From contig BTRK01000006.1 of the NCBI GenBank assembly GCA_036245805.1, positions 18,384,365 through 18,448,364 of the forward strand: DNA of 64,000 bases, written 5' to 3'. Positions within the stretch are counted from its first letter, which is position 1; every line of letters begins with the position of its first letter. The DNA is from Pristionchus mayeri. Taxonomy: Eukaryota > Nematoda > Chromadorea > Rhabditida > Neodiplogasteridae. The notes beneath the pieces are model-generated. The model did not search any database. It saw only the letters and a list, made by a program, of their open reading frames with translations, and had not been told where the DNA came from. A program made the position numbers and the translations under genes. Shown in pieces: positions 12,034-23,628 of this stretch.

Positions 12034-12191
12034 CTGAAACAATGTATAATTATATTTAATAAATATTACAAAATTCATAAAATATTCTTTTCGAATGGAA
12101 TTGCCGAAATGTTCTGACTTTTGGGGGCGAACAGGCTGTTGTTTTGTTGTTGTTTTGGGGAAAACAACAACACATTAGCAATACAGCTTAC

Positions 12192-12400
12192 ATTGAATGA
12201 GAGACCGCCGTTGTTCGGTTCGTCGTGTTCGTTCCTCGACCTTGAGAGAGATCAAAGATCAAATGTCAAAGATCAAGGGTCAAACAAGATGAGGACAGCT
12301 ATCATCACTTGCAGAAGAAAAGATCAAAGATCGCGTTTGAAACTCACGAGTCCTCTTTCTTGCCTCCCTTATTCTTCTTGTTTCTTCCCGCTCCCTTCTT
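12192..12400 (-). CDS. Secreted-family exons in frame with ODC copy 2
   Basis: Two exons just upstream of ODC copy 2 match exons 2 and 3 of the secreted family: 12400-12348 (K-K-G-A-G-R-N-K-K-N-K-G-G-K-K-E-D-S) and 12240-12192 (ending G-G-L-S-F-N). Their phases connect without a shift into the chimeric exon at 12033. Exon 12400-12348 has lost the C-x2-C start: a deletion between two CTGG words removed it but left a CCAG acceptor in the right phase. I found no convincing signal-peptide exon or start codon upstream (12420-12780 is purine/pyrimidine-rich). This could be the real 5' part of ODC-2 or a fossil. Confidence 0.5.
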
Positions 12401-12781
12401 CTGGTTTCAATTAATAAAATGGAAATATTAAAGTTACCCAACACCCTTGCAAAAGAGGGGGAAGTCCTTGCAAAAAAGAGGAGGGAAGAAAGAGGGGGAA
12501 GTCCTACATCCTTGATATTTCATCTCTTTTGTTCAAATATCAAATGCTCATAATCATCGACACTACGAAAGGATACAGTATATCTCAATTCTACACATAG
12601 TTTGTCATACGAAAAGGAGAGACGGTGGTCCGAAATTTAAAAAAAATCATTTTCTTTCCGAAATTCATTTTAATCCCCAAGTCACAAGTAACCGAAGTAG
12701 CCCTTCTCCAGGACTATTGTGTCTGTAGTTAATATGCACATCTATATGTATGCTCGCCCCCCTCTTCTCTCCCCCAGTCGG

Positions 12782-13303
12782 TCAGGAACTCGTCCGCACA
12801 TTCTGGTTGGGGTACATGTCCCACAGCTTGTTCCACACGTCGTACAGCACAGTGACTGCAACGAAAGATCAAAGATCAAGTGAGGAATTAGTTAAATTAA
12901 AATAACTTATATATTAAGAAAAAACTTACACATGGTCTTCTCCTGCTTGGAAAGCATCGGTTCGGGAACGGAGAATGACGCGAACTTGGGATCCCTGTAC
13001 GAGGGATAGAAGAGACGCATGCCGATGGGCGTGTTTGTTTTCTGCAAAATAACACTTTATTGTTCTCAGACCACTTGGACTCACATGTCAATTTAATTAG
13101 CCAATCAACCATCAATATTGTATTATATTTATTGTACACCCCTATGAGTCTACCACTTCCAACGAACGCAAACCAGTAGTACCAAATACTGTAGCCCACT
13201 CGGTACCAGATACCGTAACCAAATCGGCAGTTAACGAATGTTTACCTCATAGAGCAGTGGGTGCGACGAGGTGCCATGTACGTAGCTGTGCGCGGAGAGC
13301 TTT
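12782..13303 (-). pseudogene. Truncated GNAT-like paralogue
   Basis: Three exons, 13303-13246, 13041-12930 and 12855-12782, align with the middle of the intact GNAT-like gene at 48.3-50.1 kb (N-T-P-I-G-M-R-L against N-K-P-I-G-F-R-L, then V-W-N-K-L-W-D-M-Y-P against T-W-A-K-I-W-D-R-F-P), with the same intron phases. The reading then stops at TGA (12784-12782), just past where the next intron should start. The acetyl-CoA-binding half is absent, as are clear N-terminal exons, though 13750-13825 could hold a remnant. Either a pseudogene or a short derived protein. Confidence 0.6.
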
Positions 13304-13979
13304 CTGAAATAAAATTTTGGGTTACGGTATATGAGTACTATTACTAGCTACCGCTGGAGAATACTGAATTTTTTCGGAGCCGCACGTAATTAGGGCAGTG
13401 CAAAACTTCATTGGCTTCAAGGGTCACCGTGAGAGCTTACAAGCATACGCGTTTCGGTCATACGACGTTTTTTCTGTTTACGATTCCACTCAGTTTACGA
13501 TACTCACCCGAATCGATACGGTAGGCGGGAGAATATTCTTCTTAACAACATTTGTTGTGATTATCTGGACGCAAGTATAACTATCTTCGAATGATGATAA
13601 TGGGCTCTGCTGTAAAATGGTATGTAAAAGTTAACACTGGTACCAGCACTCCTGGCTCCGGAATCAACTCTGATTCTATTCAGAGTGACTCCGGAACCAA
13701 CTCTGGTACCATAACGGATGCATTGCACCAGCTATGGTACCATCAGGTTCTGTGGTAGTCGGATCGGTTACCTGATTGGGCGACGGACGAGACGGAGGTC
13801 GCGCTGAGGAGTGGACAGCGACTGCCTGCGAGAAGAGCGAGAGGTTGAAATGAAGGGAGGAGAGCGAGTGCGTTTAACATAAACAACTTGTTGTTGTTTG
13901 TGTTCTCAACAATGTGTTGGTTTGAGCATGCAAATCGACAAATCAACCACAGCGTGTCAAAGGGGGGAGAAAGCTTATT

Positions 13980-14670
13980 AGCATGGCGCGCCATTTGTTG
14001 CTCTCGTCGCCTTCGATGTTGTAGATGTATATGGTTGATCACTCCTGGGAATGATCAAAGATCACAGATCACAGATTGAAGAGCGCAAGTTGCAGGAGAG
14101 AAGATGAAATCACGGTTGAAAGTCACCAGTCTTTTTACTTGCCTCCCTTAGTCTTTCATTGCACCCGCTTTCTCGGATTTTATCGTTCGAGTATGAAATG
14201 AAGAGGGTGAAGTTAACGACAGATTCCAAGAATCAGCATCTGCACGGACTAGGACAAGCCTCTCTTAATATCTAGTGTTCTCTCGTTCTCTATAACTTGT
14301 GAAATAGTATGAGACAGGGAGAGAGTTGGAGGACTGCCTCCCGGATCAATGTGAAAATGAAGGAGCTGTTGAAGTGAAGAAGTCAGCGCGCTGAATTTTC
14401 ATTGATTGAACGGTCTTCTACGAATTCCTTCTCCCTCCCAACCCTTCTCTTCCCTTCCCCCATCTCCCACTCCCTTTCTCCTCCTGTCCCTTCTCCATTT
14501 CGGGATGTCCTCGTCACTGTTTCACCTACTATCTCATCGCTCCAGAGACTCTAAGTAACCTTCTGATTAACTTCTGATTGATTCCTTTCCCTTCCCCTGC
14601 CCACCCCCCATAATTGTGGTAACAAGATGGTGCACGAATGCTTTTATCGGTATCTACTGCAGTAAAACAA
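13980..14670. repeat. Relic secreted-family exons and right copy of the segmental duplication
   Basis: 14020-14060 resembles exon 3 of the secreted family and 14125-14160 exon 2 (cttgcctccctta on +), with frame-breaking changes. From 14160 on, the sequence follows 8170-8900 in the same orientation. So a block running from the secreted-protein gene through its far flank was copied before the present paralogues diverged. Confidence 0.55.
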
Positions 14671-14963
14671 GCGATGAAGAGCGATCGACTGAAGTCTGCG
14701 GTTACTACTGGCCAGCTCTGGGCTCGGGGGAGATCAACTCAAGGGGGAAGAGATCGATAATGGGGGAATAATGCATGAGATGGGTGAGAGGGGGTGAGAC
14801 CGGGCGAAGGGAGGGGGGAGATCACACGACGACAGTGTGGAGGGAGGGGGGGGGTGGTAGATCACGACGACACGGGGGAGGGAGGGGGGGGAGGATTAGT
14901 CTTGGTATCGAAGGGGAGGAGAGGGGGAGACGACGTCATCGACGTCCTCGACAACGATGTCGT

Positions 14964-15565
14964 CTAGTGACGACGGTTTCCCGCCAGGAAGGTGGAGAAG
15001 GTCGAGGCCTCGTTGCATCTGGAATGTATGCGATAGGATCTCTCTCTCTCTCTCTCTCTCTCAAGGAAGGGATGCTTACCTGTCGGTCGAGCAGAAGCAG
15101 CGGAACTGATAATCGGCCTCGTAGTCGAAGCCGTAGAGGGGTGCTCCGTATTTCTGCAGATGGACTCTTGTTCCACTGCGTGAGGGGGAGGGTCGAGGAA
15201 TGGGAAAGGTCGGAGCGGGGGATCCACTTACCTCATAGATGCACGTCGCCGTGACGGCGAAGTCCTTCGAGTTGCCCTCGAAGAGACCATTGAGACCCTT
15301 GATGGTGGAGGGGTCCGTTACGAGGGAGGCACCGTACTTGCTCGTGCTCTCCCCCGGGATGAACACGCAGTACTTGAACGAGGGGTCGGAGCGGGCGTGC
15401 TGGACGCCCTGTAAGCAACGTCATCAGAACCCTCCCCTACAGTACCCCTGCACCCCAAGCAATCGATAAATGACTGACGTCTTTGCCGGTCTCATAGCAC
15501 GTGAGTGCCGAGGCGGAGCAGACGAGGGCGAAGCCGACCATGACGAAGAGAGGGAAGGAGGCCAT
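14964..15565 (-). CDS. Small secreted cysteine-rich protein (130 aa, 4 exons)
   Basis: Exons 15565-15479, 15408-15232, 15153-15080, 15018-14964; phases agree (393 nt, stop TAG). Residues 1-20 form a signal peptide ending S-A-S-A. The mature protein begins L-T-C-Y-E-T-G and ends C-F-C-S-T-D-R-C-N, a layout shared by nematode ET-module and Ly6-like small secreted proteins (known pattern: LxCY near the start, CxC...CN at the end). Six cysteines lie in the mature part. Likely an extracellular disulfide-rich protein of unknown partner. A TATA box sits about 135 bp upstream. Exon 1 uses a GTCAGT donor. A (TC)n run lies in the last intron near 15040-15061. Confidence 0.85.
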
Positions 15566-15698
15566 CTTGAGATGAGAGAGAGAGAGTTTGAAGGTAACCT
15601 GCAATGGACACGAGTAGAGGAGAGCAGAGTAACAAAGCACGACATGACAAATTATTTAAGCGAACAGCGGAGCGTGGGGAACGCCCCTTTCGGGCTGC

Positions 15699-15705
15699 TT
15701 TTATA
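15699..15705 (-). promoter_or_regulatory. TATA box of the 15.0-15.6 kb gene
   Basis: TATAAAA on the - strand in a locally GC-rich stretch, 134 bp before the start codon of the secreted cysteine-rich protein gene. Position and orientation fit a core promoter. Confidence 0.5.
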
Positions 15706-16689
15706 CCGTACGACTCTAGCTCCGCCCACTTCATTGTCGTACGACCCTGGCTCCGCCTACTTTGGCCGAGAGAGGAGAGGGCGCAGGGTGGGAAGGGGCG
15801 GACGCCGTTGACGTCGAGGCAGCCAGCACGGCCTGACACCGAGGAGAGAGTGAGGGAGAGGAGGAGAGGGCAGACGAACAGAGGGAATTCTGACTAACAG
15901 GCACTGCTGTGGATGCTCAGCGCTACTGATGGCGAAGTGCGCAATTGTGGAGGTGATATGGCGCTACGGAGGAGAGAAAATACACGCCAATTGACCATTT
16001 GCAGCCGATTTCGACAGGATAGAGACTGAACGCGAAAGGAAGGCAAGAAGCGAGCTAAGATTCCTTCTTTTCTCGCTATACCACGTAGATTTCGCCGCCA
16101 AGATGCAGTTGCGTTGCAGTTTCCAGCCGCTCTAATTCATTTAGAACGGCCTACGTAGTTCCTAGAGCGCTCCTACTCCCTCTATGCGAGTTCTTGGCTT
16201 TTAGAATGTGCATTATCCGGTTTGATTACGCCAAAATTCGCTCACACGATCGGCAATTATGAGTGGGCGCCTGCAGCAACGATTACTCGCGAAATTAGAT
16301 TGCGATTATGCTACTAGATACGGCAGAACGTACAGATAATGCCGAAGTTTTACCCATTACTATTCTTCTGGAAAGTGATCCCTTCATCTTTGGTCCTAAC
16401 TGCCCATGAAACGGTTCTGGAAGCTCCTTTGCCTACTTCCCGGTACATTCCAACATTTTTTCTGCATGAATCGTCTAAATTCTCGGCATTTCGCTTGCTC
16501 TTTTCTACGCTTTTTGTTAGCATTCAGATTCCGCGTGAGTCAATAGCTGCCACTGCACTGCCGAGTGACTCTCTAATTTGGCACGATCTCTCGCCGGTTA
16601 GACATAGCGAGAGAGCATGCGAATTGGAGAGAGTTTCCTGCCTCTGGGTGCATTCCCCCGGTGCACATGCGCCTTAGAGTATCACTCAT

Positions 16690-18500
16690 CAGCTATTCTC
16701 GGAATAGCCCCCAACTATGCGATTGGATATTCCTCCTATGACTCAGTTCGATCTCCGAGATGCTCCCACCGGCTATTCCTGGAATAGCCACAGCTATACG
16801 ATTGACGCAGGATCCCATGTTTCTTAGAGGATAGGAGGGGGGAAGCCATTGTATTCCTTCAGAAGAGGAGTCATCGCATGAAATTTCAGACATCACTGAC
16901 GGTTTGTTCAATATGAGGAGAGACTGTGAGAACTGGAGAGACGGAGGTCCGAAAGGCGGCAAATCTGAATAATCCAGCACGGTAAAGAATGTCCTTATTG
17001 GCCCTCTTACGAATAAGTGGCATACCCTTTCCCGTTTCGCTGGGGGGTTGATCATTTGAGCAAGAATATTGGCATAGCTGGGACTTCTACCGTATTAGGT
17101 GGAAGAGTACAGGAGGGAAGAAAAAAGGGAACGAGGAGGGCAAGACAGAGCCAGACAGTCGCACGCCCGTTTTGATCTTTGATCTTCCTCTGTTTTGAAA
17201 GACTGACTCATCCATCTGGGTGCATTCGCCGTGTTCGAACGTAGGAGCTTGGCTATTCTCGGAATAGCCCCTACTATACGATTGACGTAGCTTGCGTGTG
17301 TTTCTCAATAGAAGGATGGGAGTCTCAATAATACCATTGATAATGCCATCAGTTGCGTCAATGGAGACCAAGAGACTACAACACCTCGCGGGTTGATCAG
17401 GAGCACGGAAGAATCGCGCGAATTTGTGCATCTCTGTATCTCGTTGAAGCGAAAATTGGTAATGTTTGTAGCTGATGAGCTCGGCAAACCATCACGCCGA
17501 TCTGTTCAGAGTGACTCATGCAGGTTGCATGCAGGTCCAGTTGCACAAACCTGCAGCGCCCGCTTTTTTCAGCTAAAACTGCTGCTACATTGGTATTCCG
17601 AGAGGACAGAAAATGACCATCATTGCTTTTGAAATCACAACGAATAGCATCGTGAACGAAGTAGCCCAATTTTCGTTGCGCATAGCTCACGAAAAGCCGC
17701 CCATTTCGTGAGGGGAACATCCTACCGTACCCTCATTGCCCTCATTGGAGCAGTGACTCAAGTGGCCAGCGGGAAAGATAGACAAAAAGAGAGGGAATAG
17801 CACAAGCGCGTCTATTTCTTGTGCTAGGGATGAAGCCTGACGGAAGAGGAGTGCGGATATTGGCCACTAAGTGCAGGAACGGGGGCTGATCTCGCGACTA
17901 AATGCACTTTTACGAAGGCGGAAAGGCTGTGTGTGGGCGACCTAGGAGGTATTTTTCTTGATCCTCTAGACCTCCATCGCGAATGTGAATAAATGGAACA
18001 AAATGATTTACACTGACTCGGAAATGGAGGAAAAAAGGAAAAAAATAAGGGAAAAGGGGGAACACGGCGATGAAGCGTGGGAAGGCGAAATGTAGATAGT
18101 GATAATGGGAAACGGAATGTGAGCGAACAGAAGAGCGCTAGGCATTTGTCAGTGGAGTATGGATGATTGTAGACCGGAAAAAGGCAAGAAGGAGCGATGA
18201 ATGCACTAAAAAATCGTCACTCGCATGATTCTTCATCGCATTGATCTTTGATCTTTCCCGTGACTCACTCTCAGCCAGCTCCTTTCTGATGCGTTCGCCT
18301 GCACTGACGTAGGAGCTTGGTTATTCTCGGAATAGCCCCCACTATACGATTCACGTAGGAGCCCGTGTTTCTCAATAGATGGATGGGAAGTATCCATAAG
18401 ACGATTGATAATGCCATCAGTTGCGTCAATGGAGACCAAACCACTACAACACCGCGCGGCGTGATCATGAACACGGAAGTAGCGTACGAATTTGTGAAAA
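16690..18500 (+). repeat. Dispersed repeat with a GGCTATTC/GAATAGCC palindrome, three direct copies
   Basis: Copies start near 16692 (partial), 17245 and 18305. Each has GGCTATTC-tcg-GAATAGCC, then ACTATACGATT, then TTTCTCAATAGA and ATGCCATCAGTTGCGTCAAT. The 17245 copy runs to about 17530. On the opposite strand they share an open stretch reading W-S-P-L-T-Q-L-M-A-L-S, but no start/stop or splice context makes it a gene. Confidence 0.7.
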
Positions 18501-18813
18501 TCAAGCCAAAGAAATGCCGTTCTTCTCATTGGAGCGGCGATTCAAGTGACCATCGGGAAAGGAATACAAAGGAGAGGGAACACGCATGCCAGAGCAGCTC
18601 TATCCAGTTGGGATGATGAAGCCTGACGGAAGAAAAGTGTGGAGATTGTTCACTAAGTGCAGGATCTAGAGATTATCTCACGCGACAAAGTGCACTTTTA
18701 CAAAGTCTGTGTGTGGGCGAAACGGAAGATTTTTCCTTATTTTTTCAACTTTTTCTCTCTGTGAATGCATTTTCACATGTACTGAGTCGGAAAAGTTTGA
18801 AAAAATATGAAAA

Positions 18814-19281
18814 TACAGTACGTGCTAATCGCCTTGGCCATGTGCGTGCGCGGCTTGCGCGGATTGATTTTGCGGGAAGAATATTATTTTTCACGATTCG
18901 AACCTATTATTTTCGAATTCTCCGTACAATTTCGCATCGGAAGAACTATTCATTCATATTTTTAAAAATAATTTATATTTATAAATCAATATTTTGAATG
19001 CGGTATTTCTGCAACCTACCGTAAACGCAGTTTACGATAGCGGGAGTATCGCAAACTGGGATTACGGTAGGTTGCAGCATTACAGAATTCAAAATATTGA
19101 TTTATTTGTATGAAAATATGATTGAATAACCCTTCCGATGCGATATTTTACGGAGAATTCGAAAATAATAGGTTCGAATCGTGAAAAGCAATATTCTTCC
19201 CGCAAAATTAATCCGCGCAAGCCGCGCTCCGCCGCGCAGCGCCGCGCACGCACATGACCAAGGCGATTAGCACGTACTGTA
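18814..19281. mobile_element. Foldback (inverted-repeat) element, 468 bp
   Basis: Ends are TACAGTACGTGCTAATCGCC and its reverse complement. The arms stay complementary inward for about 200 bp, down to a centre near 19040 that carries CTACCGTAAACG / GATTACGGTAG. The arms differ by scattered substitutions and a small CGCCGCGC expansion in the right arm. No ORF. A TA-type target duplication is possible, suggesting a Tc1/mariner-like MITE. Confidence 0.75.
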
Positions 19282-20844
19282 GTGCCCACGCTATGCGGAC
19301 AATTGTTGAAAGGGGAAGTGAAGGTTTGAAACTCGAGGAAGCGGGATAGGTAAAAAGGAGACTTAGCTGATCTCCAATTTATGACACCTGTCACTCCATC
19401 GGAAGTGATGGGAGGAGGGGAGATTTCTGTCGCCTTTTCTCGACGGTGACGTCAATACTGGCCTTCTAGCCTTTTCGCTGCTATGCAAATCGCACCATGA
19501 ATGTCACAACCTTCTCTTGCGAGTAATAATGCCAGAATGATGAGTTGATTGAAAGAAAAGCTGGTGATAATACCAATTCAATTTGTCTGGTTGCCATTCT
19601 AGCGTTCCTATTTGGGACCTCAGGTGTTAGTGCTACCATTTAGCTTCCTCTCGATGTTACGGTAACGCAATCAAGAGAGAGGGGCGAGTATTGCTGTAAC
19701 AGGCATGAGACTCTCCCCATCTCACGTACTCTCCCGCTCTTTCTGACCTGAGAGACAACACATTCGAGGAGAACTAACAGCGAATGACAAAATGCTAAGC
19801 TGGCCAAATCAATAGTACGACGATCATCGGCGCCTTTTAGCACTTGTTAGCTAGATCGGAGATCAGAAACCAAGGCTTCTCAAGAACTCGCAGAGAACGT
19901 CTTGTTCGGCACCGGATGCAGATTTTCGAATTGGCTACTCTTTCTCATACATGGCGAACTTCCTAAATCCCGGATGAGGAGCTAGGATGAGGACGATCAC
20001 AGTGGGAACTTCTGAAACGGAAGTGAAAAGTTGAAATGCATAGGGAAAATTGCCTAGGATCAATTATCTTGGGCATTTATACAGTGGCTCTTCCCGGTAC
20101 ACTTGTACCGCTCTTCTCGGTCTGAGAGCGAAAGTGTGTGGAAATGAAGGAGAAACAAAGACCGAAGGGAAAGAACAACTCAGTCGGCAGTCAGAAGGAG
20201 CGTGAGAACACGGAAAAGGAGAGGGAACAGGCTCGCGCAATCGTTCCCGCGCGCTCGCGCTATTGGCGTGGTAGTTTCCAATTTTCCCACGGTTTTTTCT
20301 TCCGATAGAGTGATGTGTATTGTAGAATGATTATGAAATTCTTACGAGTGGGGCAAATGGGGAATAATGGTGCACAGCTCAATATGGTTGGGGTATCTTT
20401 AAAAACAAAATTGCAGAGCAGGAAAGAGCAGCGCGTATCATACCAAGTGTAAGAGTCAGCGCGGAAGCGAAACGAATATGATGATTCAAATGGTATAGGC
20501 GGAATAAATCTCTAGCATCTACAAGTTAGAGGACCTGCGGAGGGTTCATTTCTTTCTGCAAACTATCACATCTAATGCTGCACCTTCGACCACTTTTCTA
20601 GCGCGGTTCTCCCTTCAATTTTCCGTACATTCTAAAGGTTGTCCCTCTTTCGTTGGCCCCTTTCTTTCTCCCTACTGTTTGAAACCTGCTTTTTTCTCAA
20701 AAAATATTGTGACCATTTTGTATCCCTGCTCGGAATGGTCAACGACCAATCATGAGAAGCAAAAAGTCGAAATTTGTAGCGGAAAAGGACCCTGCTGTGC
20801 AGGATTGTGCAAACTAATAGTTAGTTTCTATATTTCGCACATGT

Positions 20845-21130
20845 GGCAACCTGCATGAGTCACTCTGAACAGATCGGCGTGATGGTTTGCCGAGCTCATC
20901 AGCTACAAACATTACCAATTTTCGCTTCAACGAGATACAGAGATGCACAAATTCGCGCGATTCTTCCGTGCTCCTGATCAACCCGCGAGGTGTTGTAGTC
21001 TCTTGGTCTCCGTTGACGCAACTGATGGCATTATCAATGGTATTATTGAGACTCACATCCCTCTATTGAGAAACACACGCAAGCTACGTCAATCGTATAG
21101 TAGGATTCTCCTACTAGGAGCTATTCCGAG
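20845..21130 (-). repeat. Inverted fourth copy of the GGCTATTC repeat
   Basis: The reverse complement of this segment is nearly identical to 17250-17528, much closer than either is to the 18.3-kb copy. The two therefore form a 3.3-kb-spaced inverted pair of recent origin. Confidence 0.75.
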
Positions 21131-22383
21131 AATAACTGATGAGTGATACACTAAACTCTCGCACGGAGAATGCACCGGAAACGAGGATGACGAGATAGCA
21201 AAAGGTTACGATAGAAATATCAAATGAGCATTTTAATCCACATTTTACTACTGCAATCGAAGTGAAATCGATATTTCGGACGTTAAGGCAACAACGGGAA
21301 GAGTGCATGTGAATTGGAAGAGATGAGCGAGAGCCAGGCGCAGAGCGAAAAGAGTGGTAACTAGCAGTTGTGATTACCGCTCTAATGCGCATTGCAAAGG
21401 CACAAAGAGGAGAATCAACCAAGGGGAATGCAGGAGTGACGGTGATTCGGATATGCTTTTGCTCTGCATTACACACTCTCAACAATCAGATAAAAAGTGC
21501 TGCATGCACTTGAGAGAATCGGAAGAGGATCAGATAACGGGGTGTATTCAAACAACGAAGAGCATATTTTCGAGCTATTTCCAAACTTAAACTTTCGGAG
21601 TTCACTGATTGAAAACTAAAATTTAGTCCTACTTAGTGTTTCATGGAGAATGGATTCGCTTTTTTTTCGCGGAGAATTTAGACGCAGTGCATTTGGTTAT
21701 TGGTAGCTCTGACAGTCCGAGGCTATCACTGATATGTTATTTCGGAGTCGACACTGTGCCTTTTGCTCGCCACCACTGAAAGTAGTCAAAATGATCATCC
21801 AAGTTCATCTGTGAACTTGGACGCTTCCATTTATGCCGAATTAGTGTTTTATGAAGAACGGATTCGGGTTTCCGGCTTCAAAAAACATTTGAAGGTTTCG
21901 CATTGCATTTAGTTATTGGAATCCCCAACGTGCTCACTGATTGGAGTTGTTTACGCTGAGATTCTAACTGGTTCACTCACCGTCACTTAGAGTAATTGAA
22001 AATGACCGCCCAAGGTCATCTATGAACTTGGATGGTCATTTTGGGTAGCGTGGTTGCGAGAAAAAGAGTAAACATCGACATTACAAATCAGTGTGAGCGT
22101 TAAATTATCCGGAATTCCAATAACCACAAGCGCTGCTTAGTCGAAAATCATAGGTGAACTTGGATAGCCATTTCGGATATTTTGGGGGGAAGGGTGAGCA
22201 AAAAAGAAGCGTAAACTACGAAATTTCAAAAAAACGACAGCTTTGACTGCGCCAGAAATCATCAGAGCTCCCAGCCTTTCCACTAGCAAGCTCCTCTCTA
22301 GGCTGGTCGAGATGCACGAAAGGGCAACAAATGAGGAGACCGGTGCACGACGGTTAAACAATTGACGACATTCTTCATTTCTA

Positions 22384-23626
22384 TTGGGGTGTCCGGAAAG
22401 TTCGTATAATGCATCGGAAAAAGTCAGTTCGCGATCAAATGCAGTGATTGCGCAATCTGTTTGTCAACAATGTATTGCATCATTCTGACGTTGAGTAGTG
22501 TGAGGATTTAATCAGTCTCCTAGTTGCTACATTGATTCCTGTGATGGACTCCCATCTCTACCTCCGAGCAGTTTTACTTCATTACTACCGTCTTGGCCGA
22601 TCCGTGAAGGAGGCCCACTCTGCCCTGGCCCAGTCGGAAGGAGCTGATGCCCCCTCCATACCCTTCTGCTATAAGTGGTTCTCCCGCTTCAAGAAAGGGG
22701 AGTTTGGTCTCGATGATCAACCCCGCTCTGGACGCCCTCCCTCCCTCGATCAGCCTCTCGTTTTCCGCACACTGAAGCGCAAGCCCATGGCCAGTGTGCG
22801 TGAGTTGAAGAAGGATACTGGTACTCCCAGATCAACGGTGTCCGATATCCTCCATCGATCTGGGAAGAAGCCGAAACTCCCACAACTGATTCCCCATGAC
22901 CTCTCCCCCGAACAGCTGAAAAATCGTGTTCAAGTCTGTCGGGAATTACTCCATCGTAGATCCAATCTTCGATGGGTCAATTCCATCATCGCTACAGATG
23001 AGAAGTGGATCACGTACGATAACCCTTCGAGGAGACTGCAATGGGTGGATGCAGATGAGAAGCCCACGCCCGTCCCGAAGAAGGAAGAGCACGGAAAGAA
23101 GGAATTCATCTGCTTCTTCTTCTCAGTGCTCGGTCCCATCTACTGGGAGATCCTCGCCCCTGGCACCAGCATCAATGCCGACCTCTTCTCTGAACAACTC
23201 GAAGATGTCGCGATCAGAGTCCCTCCCAGACTCCTGAACCAGGGCAAAATTCTTCTTCTGATGGACAATGCTCGCCCACATCGAGCGAAGATGACCCAGA
23301 AGAAAATGGACGAGCTGAAGATCGAGAGGATTCCCCATTTACCGTATTCCCCGGATCTCTCCCCATGCGACTACCATTGCTTCCGCTCTCTCTCTCTGAC
23401 TTCTGCAAAGGAAAGAAGTTCAAGAATCGAGATGAAGTTGTGAGGGCTTTCGTGAACTGGGCGGTCTCGAAGAAACCCGCATTCTGGAAGAGAGGAATCG
23501 AGACCCTGCCCAATCGCTGGAGGGAGGTAGTGAGAAAGAAGGGAGCATACATTGGTCACTGAGAATTGTAAAGCATTGAATAAAAAATAAAAACAAAAAA
23601 TTATTCGAATTTTCCGGACATCCCAA
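22384..23626 (+). mobile_element. Mariner-family transposon, 1243 bp
   Basis: Terminal inverted repeats read TTGGGGTGTCCGGAAAGTTC at the left end and, in reverse complement, TTGGGATGTCCGGAAAATTC at the right. The element is flanked by a TA duplication (22382-22383 and 23627-23628). The length is typical for mariner and one transposase gene fills the interior. Confidence 0.93.
22532..23563 (+). pseudogene. Mariner transposase with one frameshift
   Basis: The N-terminal part has the helix-turn-helix region of mariner transposases (W-F-S-R-F-K-K-G-E-F near residue 50, then R-S-G-R-P). The catalytic triad is visible as A-T-D-E-K-W, M-D-N-A-R-P-H and P-Y-S-P-D-L-S-P-C-D-Y-H, i.e. D,D34D spacing. 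After F-R-S-L-S the frame breaks inside a CT run (23385-23398) that is one CT unit too long. The C-terminal part then continues in another frame from about 23398 (K-G-K-K-F, L-P-N-R-W-R-E-V) to TGA at 23563. Everything else looks intact, so the inactivation seems recent. Confidence 0.92.
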
Positions 23627-23628
23627 TA

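Larger units (their letters stand above)
15900..22380. other. Gene-poor stretch made of degraded repeats
   Basis: No ORF here has convincing exon structure or a recognisable domain. It contains the palindromic repeat family listed separately (16.7, 17.25, 18.3 and 21.1 kb), a foldback element (18.8-19.3 kb) and diverged hairpins near 21.8, 22.0 and 22.15 kb that share CCAAGTTCAT / ATGAACTTGG. Between 19.3 and 20.8 kb I see nothing. Confidence 0.6.

Noticed and set aside
12421..12540. Signal-peptide exon for the ODC-2 chimera
   Set aside because: A frame starting M-K-Y-Q-G-C with an F/P-rich run ends near a donor, but its phase does not fit the next exon and it does not match the family signal exon. 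Kept only as an open question.
14775..15254. 159-residue Arg/Gly-rich ORF on +
   Set aside because: It is the antisense of the last exons of the secreted cysteine-rich gene plus a GGGGGAG-rich stretch. Composition comes from low complexity.
17305..17487. Conserved 60-residue ORF shared by the 17.3 and 20.9 kb repeats
   Set aside because: The two copies are nearly identical DNA in inverted orientation, so ORF conservation adds no evidence; the third copy breaks the frame.
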